From contig JAPEIS010000002.1 in the NCBI GenBank assembly GCA_029531795.1, positions 3,162,001 through 3,226,000 of the forward strand: a stretch of 64,000 nt of DNA, in the 5' to 3' direction. The stretch is from Sclerotinia nivalis (lineage: Eukaryota > Ascomycota > Leotiomycetes > Helotiales > Sclerotiniaceae). Of the stretch, positions 48,309 through 60,049 are shown one piece after another. The translations under genes were made by a program, and so were the position numbers. The notes beneath the pieces are model-generated. The model ran no database searches. It was given only the letters and a program-made list of their open reading frames with translations, and had not been told where the DNA came from. How positions within the stretch are numbered: position 1 is the stretch's first letter; the number at the start of each line of letters is the position of its first letter.

Positions 48309-51300
48309 TTAGAGGCCCTCCAAAAAGTCGAAATCATCATTCGTCAAATTGAGCATCTCACCTCCCGATCCTGGAGGAGCAGTAACCTCATTGTTGTTAA
48401 CAGCCCCACTGCTGCTAGAATCAATCCCATTGCTACGGTTAGTAACTTCATTGCTGCTGAAAGTGGCCCCGTTAGTACTGCGAAGAACCTCGCTGTTGCG
48501 GCTTGAAACTTCATTGTTGTTCAGAATGACACTGTTGGCGCGACTAGAAATTTCATTGTTGCTGAAAGTAATCAGACTACCGTTACTAGGAATCTCATTG
48601 GTACTGCTAGGATTCTCATTTTTGTTGCCAGAAATTGCATTACTGCTTTGCATGCGAGGAATGATATTTTGGACTCTAGGACCAACAATTCTCTTTCCAT
48701 TAACAAATGTAACCGGCTTGTGAGTCTCTTCGAAGACCAAGTCCTCCGGATTTGGTTTATTCTCGCTTGCTAACTTTTCCCGTTCAAGACGTTCTTGGTT
48801 AATGTCATTGTCTGAGCGAACCGGATCCCAGGTATCCCAAGCCTGACGACCCTTTTCTGGTGACAATTCTCTCTTTTGAGGTGATGATACAAATGTATAC
48901 GACGACCTTTCACCATTTAATTGGTTTGATGTGAACTGCGTGTATGAATTGCTCCGGCCAATTTGGTGGTCTAATTTCTTGGGAGAGGTTTGCTTGAATG
49001 TCATTGGGCGACTCGAGGACTCAGAAGAGAACTTTTGTGGCGAACGTTGTCTTTGCTTAGTAGAGGTATCTTTCACTGCATTTTTTCCAGTTGTTTCTTC
49101 GCTGATGATTTCCCGTGGAACAGATTCTAGCTCAAGTGTCTGTAAGCGAGCTAATGCACGGCAGTCATCGCACCGGCAAAAGTCTCCGCAATTGGTACTG
49201 CAACCATGACCACAGGCCAGGATCTGTTCACAGGGCTCCTTGCAGACAACTTGATCATGCTGATTTGGATGACACTTGTATGGACACAAATGCCCGCATG
49301 GTAACATGCCACCACAATGTTCATGACAGCCACCGCTTAGATCCTCCCAATGTTCAGGCTCAGAGACATGCGTGAGGTTTTGATGCTTGGAGCATACGAT
49401 AGGCAGCTTGGACGCGAATCTTCCCTCATCTAACAGATGCAAGAGAATTGGCATCCATAACTTCTCTCGACAACCATTTTCACCTTCCTGTCCGGCAACA
49501 GTGAGTGCATTTCCAAAGATATAAAGACCTCGTTGTGCACGTGACAGAGCGACAACCACACGATTCTTGCTGCGTAAAAATCCCACGGAATTGAAAGGAT
49601 TACCTCTTACTAACGATAGCAAGATGACTTCATTTTCCTCGCCTTGATATGCATCAACGGTGTATACCTTAAAATATGGCGCCGTGACGCTTGTGACACG
49701 TCGACTAAGCTCCTTAAGGAGTAATTTTCGTTGACCGTTGTAATACTAAAGATCTGTCAGTGATACATTGTATGAAGGCGTCAGCACTATTCTATACCGT
49801 CAATACAGTGATTTTGTCTGGCTTAATGCCATTGATGACTAGGTAATTGAAGAATCCAGCAACCATTTCAGCTTCCGGTGCATTATAACAACTCATGTTG
49901 ACATCTCTTCGCTCCTGCCATTTGTGAGAGAAGAAGAATGAATCAAATCTCATGCCAGGAACCGGGGGGCGATGGTTGATTCGGTCAAGAACATTAGGAT
50001 GGTCGTGAAGATTGACGTAGAATGGATTAGGGTCAATACATAGAAGCTCTCTGACCTCTGGGATCATACGGCGTTGTTTGTTCAACATTGTGTAGCCCAT
50101 ACCATTATTCACAAGTCTCTCAAATAAGGAGATTGACATAAAATACGGGTGCGACATGAAGCGGTCGAGTGTTGTGTTTGCTGTGAGCTGACGATGATCT
50201 CCTACAAGTATAACCTGCTCCAGCGATGGTATAATGCTTGCTGTCACGTTTGCTTCCAAAGTTTCTGCCGCTTCTTCGATGAGTAGGACGCTGGGATTCA
50301 AAGCGGAAAGTAGTCCCCTATATTTCGACAGACCGGTTGTTGTACATCCAATAACCTTAGTGTCCATATGATCAATAAATTCGACATCGCGCGTCCACTA
50401 TTTCTATTAGCATCATACTAGACCATTTCGAGAATGATTAAAGTACCTTTGCCATCTTTAAAGATCTCATCGAGGATTGGTACATAGCCAGTTTCTCAAC
50501 AAGCTTACGTGTAAGTTGATCATAGTAAAGCTTCTCCCAATAGCAATAAACAGCACCGCGATACTTCTCTGGTATGTCGAAGAGACTTTCAGTTTTGGCG
50601 AGTATATTTCTAGGGTCGTTTTTGCCCGTGACTCGGCGGCTCTTAACTTTGCCCGTATAGCCACGTCTCAATGGAATCCATGTTCCGCTAAGAGACTCCT
50701 TGTTGTCTTTCGCTTGGACTTCAACTTCAACCTCTTGGAGTTGTTCGAACTCCTGATCGGGATCCTCTATCTCGAGATTCTTGTTGATTCCTGGAGTCCT
50801 CGGCATACGCACTATCTGTTTAGACCCAAGCCCTATAATTCGAGTAGTTAGAGATCAGCGATTAAATTCTTGAGCTCTTAAATACGTACAAGAAAGGAGA
50901 GGGTCGATACTCTCATCGCCCATATCCAGTGAGCTTGACCAGCCAGGTTCGAAAAAAGAGTCAAAATGTTGTTGACTCAATATATTGCATTCCAGCAGAA
51001 CTCTGCCTGATAAAAGATCTTCCTCGGTGATATCAAAAAGCAATTTCTCGATTGAAAGAACCATAGCGTCGTGTGCACTGGCAGCTGACCTGTAGCCATT
51101 TAAATGCCTAGCTTTCATATCTTTATTCGTCTGACGCAGCTCATACAACGTTCGTGCTAGTATGGTAGCATTCCCCTTGTCACATCTACTTCCAAGACGC
51201 ACAAAATTATCTTCGAAGCCGGAAATGTGGGTAAGCAATTGGTCAAGAGCATGATTAGTCTGAGCAGCAACAATGATCGGTCCATGTCTTCTGTTACACA

Positions 51301-52669
51301 GCATAACCTTAAGGGCTTGGACGGAAGTAAATGTTTTACCAGTACCAGGTGGACCCTATAGACGGGACATAAAGTCAGTTCAGAGCTCATGTAATTTCAT
51401 AAGATAACTTAGCATGATTGAATATGAAGTTCTCACCTGTACGATGGCTAAACTCTGAGTGAGCATGCGCTTACAAGCCGCGAGCTGAGAGTCATCCATT
51501 CCTGATTTTGGAAGATTTGGAAACTCCTTCAAAACGTCAACATGGCACAGATTTTCTTCTTCTTCGTCAGTGAGAGCGGAAAAATGTTCATTACTCGATA
51601 TAGAAATCGAGCGAAGGTCAAGACAAGGTCTTTCCTTGATATGATCGGGTGGCAAAATATTCTTGTCCAGTTGAATCAGATACTTTTCAATATATGGTCT
51701 GTTCTCATTAGCCTTTAGTTTTTTTTTTTTTTTTTTTTTGGTATTTCGCAAGTTATATCTACGTACGATTCTTCAGTGGTCAGTTTTTGAAGTGCTACAA
51801 GCACATGGCGGTACGCCTCAAAAAATCCGAGACGAGACTGTATCATGACATATGCTACCAGAAAATCTTAGCTTTTACTAAATTTAGATCTTTGTAAAAC
51901 TTACAATCCACTGGGTTCAGGATTATATCTTCATCGTCACCAAAGAAAAGGTCAACTTGTGGAGGGTCACGATCCAGACCACCTTCTATTGGTCGAGCTG
52001 CAACGGTCCCAACTTTGCAAACAGAACGAAACATATCGCTAGTTGGACTTAAGCAGACCAGGCTACCCTGGGTAAGCCGACTCGACTGCTCCCACCGAAT
52101 TCGTTTTCCCGCTCTGTCGCTTGAGAATTCGATTCGGAATGCTGGACCGAGATGACACAATTGTAAACCCACAAGGTGGACCTGTAGCAATATCAGTAAG
52201 GAGCACTCGCCGCTCGCTGGACTTTTGGCAAACGTACATCAGTGTAAATAGATGTGTCTTGTGTATCCCCCATCTCATTATTTCTCTTAAATTCCGCGAC
52301 AGATTGGCGAAGAGGAGCAACTGCATCTTCACGTAGAATTTGGTAATGAAAACCAAGATAATCTTCCTTGGAGTCCCAAGCTCCATCGATATTGTTGTGG
52401 GGTAGACGAGGGTCGAATTCTTTTGGTTCTGCCAGCTTTTGGTAATCCAGTGGCTGCTCTGGAGCTTCTGTGTCTTGCCATGATACATCCTGAAGGATTT
52501 CTTCACTAGATGGAATTTCGGGTAAGTTTCTCCAAGATTCACGGAAATTAATTCTTGCGTAAGTCTTTTGTACATGCTCTTGCAAGACTTGATTAGCAAA
52601 AGACTTATCATACACCATGGTAACTATCTTTCCTCTGGAATCAATAGTTAGCCAAAGTTCTGGTTTCAT
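48309..52669 (-). CDS. NFX1-type zinc-finger superfamily 1 helicase (Hrr1/SAD-3/ZNFX1-like)
   Basis: Eight exons (52669-52238, 52181-51905, 51854-51767, 51698-51437, 51355-50890, 50832-50447, 50397-49798, 49745-48309) give at least 1315 residues. Walker A GPPGTGKT is at 354-361, rebuilt at a splice; the Walker B-like LLIEEAAE is at about 675-682, GDHRQL at 704-709, DAYQGEE near 870 and VALSRAQRGLY at about 902-912, so the SF1 core is complete. Residues about 977-1032 hold NFX1-type Cys/His fingers (CGGMLPCGHLCPYKCH...CGHGCSTNCG). Relatives are S. pombe Hrr1, in the RNA-directed RNA polymerase complex, and Neurospora SAD-3, needed for meiotic silencing by unpaired DNA. The tail is Asn/Ser-rich with repeated NNEVSSR-like units. 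The start is uncertain: another 5' exon may exist. Intron 3 holds a run of 21 As. Confidence 0.88.
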
Positions 52670-54460
52670 TTCTTTGCGCAAGGCATGTGATTTCACTGAC
52701 CTTGGCGCGTGGATTCTAGTTTACCCTTGGATTTCAATACCTGCAGTGTAGACCACAAACTCGCACTATACACCAATATAGGTGAATGATATTTGCGTTG
52801 GATGAAAGGCCATAGGAGGTGTTAAAAGGTAAAATTTGCAGCGATTGCTACTCAGTAAACAATTGTATGTCCTGCCAATATTCTGAACAAGTTAGAAGTA
52901 ATTGGAGGAAGCTGCGCAAGGCTGTGAAAGTGCAAGATCGAATTCAGCTTCAAACACAGGCTGATAAGAATAATGGCTTGATTACCTGATCAAATACCGA
53001 TTTTCTTTTGGGAGAAGAGAATGTCAAGAGTGATAGGTGTCGAAATCCCTTATGACAGTTAGCATTATTTGTCTCGTTGTGAATCAACTGTAAAGAGATG
53101 GCTTCTCTCACCTGGAGTGCTACCGGCAGAAATAATTTGAACTGATTTTGCAGCTTTAGGGAAAGATGGAATTTCTTAAAGGCGTGTTGATGCCTTCGGT
53201 GACAATTACCGCGATTAAGCAATCATATGGAAGATCGTAAACGCTGATCCACAAAATGCGCAATTGAGCTCATAGTCTTTCTTCTTACTCGTTTTTGTCG
53301 CAGGATTTGTGAGCTATTTGCCTACTAGGTACCTCGCAGTATTTCGAAAGTTGCTTTGCCTTGAGAGCGAGATCGGAATTTCCAAAGAAGAAAATCTAGG
53401 AAGGATTCACTTTGTCGAGAGCCTTCCGCCTTCCCAAAACAATTAAATACAAGCGAGAAACGGACTGAAATGACGAAATATCTGCGGCTTCAAAGAGGCA
53501 AGACTTATTAAGTAGGCTCTCTCTAGTAGATAGGTATTCAAAATCTTGTTTTAGTTTCTTACTGAAATGGAAATCTCGAATAAAATTGAAGGCATGAAAA
53601 ATGTATAAGAGGTGGTATAAACTTCTTAGAGGTCGCTAGCGAGCGCACACTTTCCACTGATTTCTAGCCTTGAGTTGGCTCGGGATCTTGCATATATTAA
53701 CACTTTGTTTTTATAAATGAAGCAAATTCTCAAGCAAACAAAGATTATCATACCTGGGCTCCTCACCAAGGTAATTTGTCAATCTACCCCCATTTACTTA
53801 TCTGCCTTAGTAGTTTCCAAGTCAAATTATAGTGATTTTGTGCATGCTGCAACTAACCTTAGAAGCCACCTCCTGAACAAACGAACACAGGTGCCCAGAC
53901 CAGACCATACCTTATAACTTCTCTACAAACTGTTGAAAAAGCTGTAGGGTGGGTGCAAGGGTGGGTGCATCAAGAATGAGTATTGTTCAGACCTACAAAC
54001 ACATTACCTAGCACTGTGGGTAAGTCACTGACAAGATCATATAGGTAACGTCAGAATCATGCCTGATAGCTCAATGCATATCTCAAAGTTGAGTTTAGAG
54101 ATCTCTAGAATTGTTGAGATGTCTCTGGACTAATGAGAATGGATTGAGGCTTGAGATTTGCAGGATGAAAAGTGCATCAGAAGCTGGTCAGTAGACATTA
54201 GGGGCTTTGAATTGATGATTGCCCAATACTTTTCCGAATTCAATGTTGTACACTGTCTTGATGCAACAAAGGGGAAGATCAAGACACTGCCCAGGAGGTT
54301 TGTATGGAGATTGTTAGATTTACCTCAATTTGTACGGAGTAGTCAGTCTTTCCAGGTTGTGTATGTATGTGTGTAATATTTTTCGTCTTAGGTTTTTTAG
54401 GCCATAAATTCCCAATTGGGACAAAAGACGCTAGAGAAGAAAGGCCTCTGGGTTTCTAAC
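52670..54460. other. Transition region before the transposon nest
   Basis: These 1.79 kb hold no recognised gene. The first part is the 5' region of the helicase and may contain a missing first exon. Short frames at 52950-53222 (-) and 53717-53917 (+) lack homology. Composition is close to the rest of the unique DNA, unlike the AT-rich nest to the right. Confidence 0.45.
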
Positions 54461-54673
54461 TATCACAGAGGCAACAGACAGGACAACAGGAATCACTTTT
54501 ATTAATAAGACGTAGCTCGAAGAGCTACGTTTCTATAGAAGGAACGGTTCCTTAAATACATTTATGTGTAGCGCTAGCCCCGACCGGGGCTAGCCTACAC
54601 TTATCCGAGGTCCGACTCCTATGGGTCGGAACCCGAGCGGTCTCCGTATACCATATACGGGGACCCCGTGACA
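54461..54673 (-). mobile_element. 213-bp solo LTR, copy 1 (TSD CTAAC)
   Basis: The segment begins TATCACAGAGG and ends CCCCGTGACA; read on the minus strand it is TG...TA. It is flanked by the direct repeat CTAAC at 54456-54460 and 54674-54678. It is nearly identical to and exactly as long as the copy at 57755. It is GC-rich, with several hairpins (54510-54530, 54539-54553, 54566-54600, 54639-54664) and an AATAAA-like signal on the LTR sense strand. It marks the border between unique and repeat DNA. Confidence 0.93.
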
Positions 54674-54997
54674 CTAACTAGTTAAACTAAGTTTATTAAT
54701 ATAATATATATTAAATGCTTCAATAGGGTTTATATAATTGTCATTGTATATTGAATTAATTCTTTTAGATAGATATTTCAATTATCCTTTACAATATAGA
54801 AAGATCCCTTGATTCCTAATCTATTTTTTTTTCCTTTGTTATTGCAATCGAGTTTTTTAATATAATTTTTTATATATAAAACTTTTTTTTTTTTTTTTTT
54901 AAATCAAAATTCCAATATCTTATATAAAGAAAAACTCTAAAATAATATAAAAATAAAAATAAAAACAACAATTTCAATCTATAAATTGCCTAAGGAA

Positions 54998-55394
54998 TCA
55001 AGGATATATATCCTGATAGAATCTTGTAGATTTGAACCAAATTATTAGTTTTGTTGTTCTTTCTATGTTTTCTAAAAGATAAGGGATAGTTTTAGATGGT
55101 GGTAATTTTGAAAAAATCTTTTGAGTATTTTCGATTTTATAAAAATAAAAATGAAGAGGGGATTTTCTTTTTTTATATGAATATAGTATATAAGTATCTT
55201 CGTGATTGAAATGATTATGATACACTACGAAATCGCTGTGTTGGAATTTGGTTGTTAGGATATATCCTAGTGTTATTCGATCAAAAGAAAGTATAATTGA
55301 TTGGTTGTTGTAAGTTATAAAAAGATTATTGTAGTTTAATAGTATTGTAGTTGTTTATAATTTAGCTTTTGTTGATTTGGTAGTTGTTTTAGTA
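54998..55394 (-). pseudogene. C-terminal segment of the LINE ORF2
   Basis: This continues the LINE frame on the other side of the gypsy insertion. The sequence FNHEDTYILYSYKKRKSPLH corresponds to the C-terminal zinc-finger region of fungal LINEs, where the usual Cys-Ser-Cys is now Tyr-Ser-Tyr (TGC/TGT to TAC/TAT, G to A). The native stop is at about 54998, followed by the 3' UTR and poly-A. Confidence 0.78.
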
Positions 55395-55399
55395 ATTCT

Positions 55400-56051
55400 T
55401 GTCACGGGGTCAGGGCCGGGCCACTGGACCGGCCCCTTTAGTAAGCTCCACCTGTCCGATCCAGCACCGAGCGGGGCACGCTCGGTGATCATACCCTGTA
55501 AGAGCGCTAGGGCTCGGAGCCCTAGTATACACAAATGTATTTCAAGGAAACATTCCTTCTATAGAAATGTAGCTCTTCGAATTATATCTTATCAATAAAA
55601 GTGATTTTTGTTATTCTGTTTATGTTACGATCACGGATCTTACAGTAACCGATCGTGTGAATACACGTTATGATTTGATCGAATTAGTATGAGATTGAGG
55701 TGGTCGTAGGAACAAACGAGCACAGACCATGTTAGATCATGTGATGGAGCATTGGAGCTTCGAAGGCTCCCAACGCTCCTGGAGCATTGGAGCTTCGAGG
55801 GCTCCTAGGGCTCCCAAGTACGAAGGTCTATATAAGCAGGATGGATTCCTTTATTTGTAGAGCTTCGTGCTCAAGAACAATCATTAGTTTAAACACTATA
55901 GTTACCATATAATACAATCGTTATATCTTCATTCTCACCAAGCCTCTGTTTGATCTTTAGTAGAAATCACCACGGCCTTTCTATAAGTCCCTTGATCACT
56001 TCTTAGTGATAAAGGATTGTAGCGGCGTAACAGTTTACTGCTTCTGTGATA
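55400..56051 (+). repeat. 5' LTR of the gypsy element, split by a nested solo LTR
   Basis: The two parts are 55400-55622 and 56038-56051; 223 + 14 = 237 bp, equal to the 3' LTR. The left part is GC-rich and little damaged (TGTCACGGGGTCAGG), with perfect inverted repeats near 55463-55485 (CACCGAGCG/CGCTCGGTG) and 55506-55524 (CTAGGGCT/AGCCCTAG). Confidence 0.92.
55623..56032 (+). mobile_element. 410-bp solo LTR of another family, nested in the 5' LTR (TSD GTTTA)
   Basis: It starts TGTTACGATC and ends GCGGCGTAACA, a TG...CA LTR with 7-bp terminal inverted repeats TGTTACG/CGTAACA. Direct repeats GTTTA lie at 55618-55622 and 56033-56037. It contains a 35-bp tandem duplication (55745-55779 and 55780-55814, beginning TGGAGCATTGGAGCTTCGA) and a TATATAAG box at 55829-55836, so its own promoter looks intact. 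The internal part of this element is not in the window. Confidence 0.93.
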
Positions 56052-56289
56052 TTATATAACTTCTTTTTATTTGTATTGATACTTCTACGATATCGTTCTG
56101 TTCGTATTTGTTTAGTCAACCCGGCTCTTCTAAAGAATTCGCTACTATTGTAATCAATGATATTGTGATCTGGTATCGTTATTTCATCTTCCTTTACGAA
56201 TTCAATATAAGAATGGAAACAGAAATGATCGATTTATAATCTGCAATTCAAAAGTTTATTCTTGATCTACAAATCGAGAAAATTATATT

Positions 56290-57298
56290 TATATAATAGA
56301 AAGAGGAGAACGATAAATTGATTACCCATTTAACTCAATTTTATTCTATCTCCATTGCCCTGTTTGTTTCAATCTTTACCGATCAGACCGATTCTTTGCC
56401 TTTGACTTTTATTACAATCCTAGCTATCGTTCCTATTCTATCGAAACCTCAATTGAATGAAAAAATACCTGATCCTGTACCGTTTGATAAAACGAAAATC
56501 GATCTTAATCGATTTGTCGATCAAATATAGAATAAAATGTATACCAATTCCAATCGTTTCACTTCCCCGCATTCCCGTTTGATTTACATAACTAGAAGAT
56601 TAATTGGATCCATTACTATACAAATTCGATCGTATAATATCAAAGGACAATTTGTTAAATTTGTTGATTATGAAGATCTATTGCAAATACTAAAAAGAGC
56701 TTATGGAAACCAGAACAAACAAATCGAGGTCCAAAAACTCCTGATCAATCTGAAATAGAGGAATCAATTGTTCTATATCTTTTATATTGAATTCCAAAGA
56801 TTAACATTAGAAACCGAAATGGCCGATAACAATAATACCCTGGTTATCCTATTAGAATAAACTCTATCGAGTGAATTGAAGAACTAGATTGTTACCACCA
56901 AACCCCTTACAGATAATATCGATGCATTCACTATTTTCGTATAAACATTGAAGAATCGTTATCTGTATCTGATAAAACCGATCGACTTCAATCGTAGCCC
57001 AATTGTTCCGCCACCCTGTACTATTATTCAAAACCTGAATCCTGTTAACTGTATTTTCGTTCTGTTCCCGAATCCTACTATCCGATCTACTACTCCTGCT
57101 ACAATTATATCTGCTAAAGATCCAATGGATTTCAGTTCCCAAAAACATACTAATAGATGCAAACAAAGGGAATACTTTTGTTGTGGATCTATCGATCATT
57201 ATATAAAAAACTGTCTGTTCCCAAATAATCATTCTATACAAACTAAAGCTAGCTTTATCAATCTTGCTCTGCTGTTCCCTATTCCATCCTCCGCCTAG
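56290..57298 (+). pseudogene. Gypsy gag remnant
   Basis: A single frame (2 mod 3) carries several stops but no frameshift. The end holds a zinc-knuckle remnant FCCGSIDHYIKNC (near 57175-57215), where Cys-Gly, His and last Cys are in place but the first Cys position is Tyr (TAC, explained by TGC with G to A). The region is low in recognisable capsid sequence, as usual for gag. Confidence 0.75.
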
Positions 57299-57537
57299 AT
57301 TCAATTATATGCTATATCATTATACAGTCTATCCCTTCCTGGCTCCCCGAGTTCGGGAAACGGAGCCCGTTTGGCATAAATCGTTATCAGACGAAAACCC
57401 TGTATATACTACGCTTATTTGCTGTTACAATTCGAGGTTTATCTTTCACTGAAAAAACAAACAATCGAGCAAATTTGATGATATTGCTTGTTATTGTTCT
57501 ATTAATACCTGATCGATCTTATTCTATTTACACTATA

Positions 57538-57754
57538 ATGGATAACAGATACAAAGGATATGCTTTCGTAGATCAAAATTGAATTGAAACTATTAAGCTC
57601 CCAATATACAAATTATCTGTCCCGTTCGAAGTTATTGGATTCGATGAGAAAATACTGCCTGAAAACCAAATAGATCATTATATTCTAATCAATCTGTAAA
57701 TCAACAATCATTACAAAAAGAGATCAAAAATCTATATTACTGAATTAACTCATT
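57538..57754 (+). pseudogene. Gypsy aspartic protease remnant, cut by the nested solo LTR
   Basis: The frame is 1 mod 3 here. It becomes 0 mod 3 after the nested LTR because 213 + 5 bp were added, so the pol frame is continuous before insertion. It reads MDNRYKGYAFVDQN, a degraded D-S/T-G-A segment, followed by KLSVPFEVIGFDEKILPENQ. Relative to gag the pol frame is shifted by -1. Confidence 0.68.
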
Positions 57755-57967
57755 TATCACGGAGGCAGCAGACAGGATAACAGAAATCACTTTTATTGAT
57801 AAGACGTAGCTCGAAGAGCTACGTTTCTATAGAAGGAACGGTTCCTTAAACACATTTATGTGTAGCGCTAGCCCCGACCGGGGCTAGCCTACACTTATCC
57901 GAGGTCCGACTCCTACGGGTCGGAACCCGAGCGGTCTCCGTATACCATATACGGGGACCCCGTGACA
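57755..57967 (-). mobile_element. 213-bp solo LTR, copy 2, nested in pol (TSD TCATT)
   Basis: It begins TATCACGGAGG and ends CCCCGTGACA, with TCATT at 57750-57754 and 57968-57972. It is the same length as copy 1 and nearly identical to it. It is GC-rich and almost free of RIP-like change, in sharp contrast to the surrounding pol sequence. It shares about 108 bp at its 3' end (LTR sense) with the 237-bp LTR. Confidence 0.94.
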
Positions 57968-58199
57968 TCATTATCCGATTGTCCTGGAATTAGCGTAACT
58001 AAAAAAGCACAATCCCTATATCGAATTCGCATTTAATACATTCCGATTTGATAACGAATTCTATCGAAAATTCTGTAATACACCATTGCAATCATTCTGT
58101 ATGAAAGTGTTGTAGAACGTTCCAAAGAAAACCTACCCGGTATACCTGCCTTTCTACCCGGATACCCTTCAAAGCAAGGACATCACATCTATATCAATG

Positions 58200-59560
58200 A
58201 AAGCCTATACAATATATATTCGCTGCAATTATAAGATATTCCAGATTACTATAAACCTGATTGACAATATCCTGTCCCAAAGAAAAGACTCTATTCCATC
58301 TAACCTGTTTAAGGAATTCCGATCCTGGATCGATATATTCTCCTCGCAAAATGCTGACAAATTGTTTCTGCATCGATTGTATAATTATGATATCCATCTA
58401 AAAAAGAAAACCAAATTACCATTTGGAACTCTCTATTCCATATCCCGAAATGAGCTTATTACTTTGAAAGACTAGCTGTCCGAGAATCTTCAAAAAGGGT
58501 TCATCTGTCCGAGTTCGTCCGTTTCGATTTCGTTTGTTCTATTCGTTAAGAAACCCGATGAAGGATTACAATTCTGTATCGATTATCGAATTCTGAATAA
58601 TCTATTAGCGAAAGATCGTTATCTGTTATTGTTTATCAAAGAATCCTTAAACAATTTGAAGAAAATGAAATTCTTTACGAAGATCGATATTATCTTTATA
58701 TTTAACAATATAAGGATTAAGGAAGAACAAGAATATCTAACTATTTTCCATACCCGTTTCGGTCTGTTTAAAACTCTAGTTATATTTTTTGGATTAATCA
58801 ATGTACCCGTTACATTCTAGCATTTTATCAACGATATTTTACAAGAATACTTAGATATATTTTATATTATTTATTTAAATAATATTCTGATCTACAATAG
58901 AATCTATTCTGAATATATCGTTCATATTCAAAAAATCCTGGAAACTCTAAGAAAGACTGATCTATATACGAATCTAAAGAAGTACAATTTCTTAAAACCT
59001 GAAATCAAATTCCTAGGCCTTATTGTAGATCGGGAAGGTATCCGAATGAATCCCGCAAAGATCAAAACAATCATCGAATAGAAGATTCCGGCCTATCTAA
59101 CAAATATACAAGTATTTATCGAATTTGGCAATTTCTATCAACAATTTATTCATAATTTCTTATCTATCATACACCCGCTGATTAATCTGACCCGAAAGAA
59201 TATCCCATTTGTTTGAAATCCTGTTTATACAAAAGCTTTTTTCGTTTTGAAGATAATATTTACTGAAGTACCAATCCTAACCACTTTCGATTGGGAAAAA
59301 GATATGATCGTAAAAACCAATGCATCCGATTTCGTATCTACTAAAGTATTATTCCAATACAATAATATAAGAATCTTGAAATCTATTATATATTTCTTGA
59401 AAAAATATTCAATTATTGAATATAATTACAAGATTTACAATAAAGAATTACTAATCATTATTCAATACTTCAAGGAATAACATTTAGAACTAAAAAGAAC
59501 ATCATCTCCGATCCAAATGATTACAGATTATAAGAATTTGAAGTATTTTACAATTACCAA
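58200..59560 (+). pseudogene. Gypsy reverse transcriptase and RNase H remnant
   Basis: The frame is 0 mod 3. Recognisable blocks are [39 protein letters not shown], the MKFFTKIDI block, and IIYLNNILIYN near 58870-58897, where the catalytic YLDD is YLNN (both GAT to AAT). LKPEIKFLGLIVDREGIRMN follows, then RNase H-like FDWEKDMIVKTNASDF and IIEYNYKIYNKELLIIIQ. Several Trp positions are now TAG or TGA. Confidence 0.9.
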
Positions 59561-60049
59561 ATGATTGAACCATCGTTAAACCTATTGATCTGAATTTCTA
59601 TCTCGATTCAATTTCAAGATTATCTATCAACCAGATAAACAAGGAACTAAACCTGATACTCTAATCAAAAGATCAAAGGACCTACCTAAAGAAAAGAATA
59701 AACGCCTTCTATACCAAAACCAAACGATTTTGAAATCAGAAAACCTTAATTCCGTTTTGTTCCTTATATCTATTTCTACTTTTGTACCTATCTCGTTTAT
59801 ATTTATTTCATCTGATCTGATAGATTCCCTAAAAAAAAGAATTCGTTTTGCAATCATTACCCGTAATCAATTCTACCGATCACCGAAAAAACCTGATTCA
59901 GTTCATCTAGCCCCCAAATCTATCCTATCCGTCCCTAGCTCCCTGCCCACTTTTAACGTTCTGCTTATCCCCAAAGCTTTATCGATCCTTGAACTATTAT
60001 CTATTTCTATTGCTTCACTTGATTAGCCCCCGATATCCATTGTAATCCC

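Noticed and set aside
55640..56030. Gypsy leader or promoter downstream of the 5' LTR
   Set aside because: The TATA-bearing segment has its own TG...CA ends and GTTTA duplication, so it is a separate nested LTR and not the gypsy leader.
54461..57967. The two 213-bp LTRs as the ends of one element of about 3.5 kb
   Set aside because: Each copy has its own pair of different target duplications (CTAAC and TCATT), so they are independent solo LTRs.
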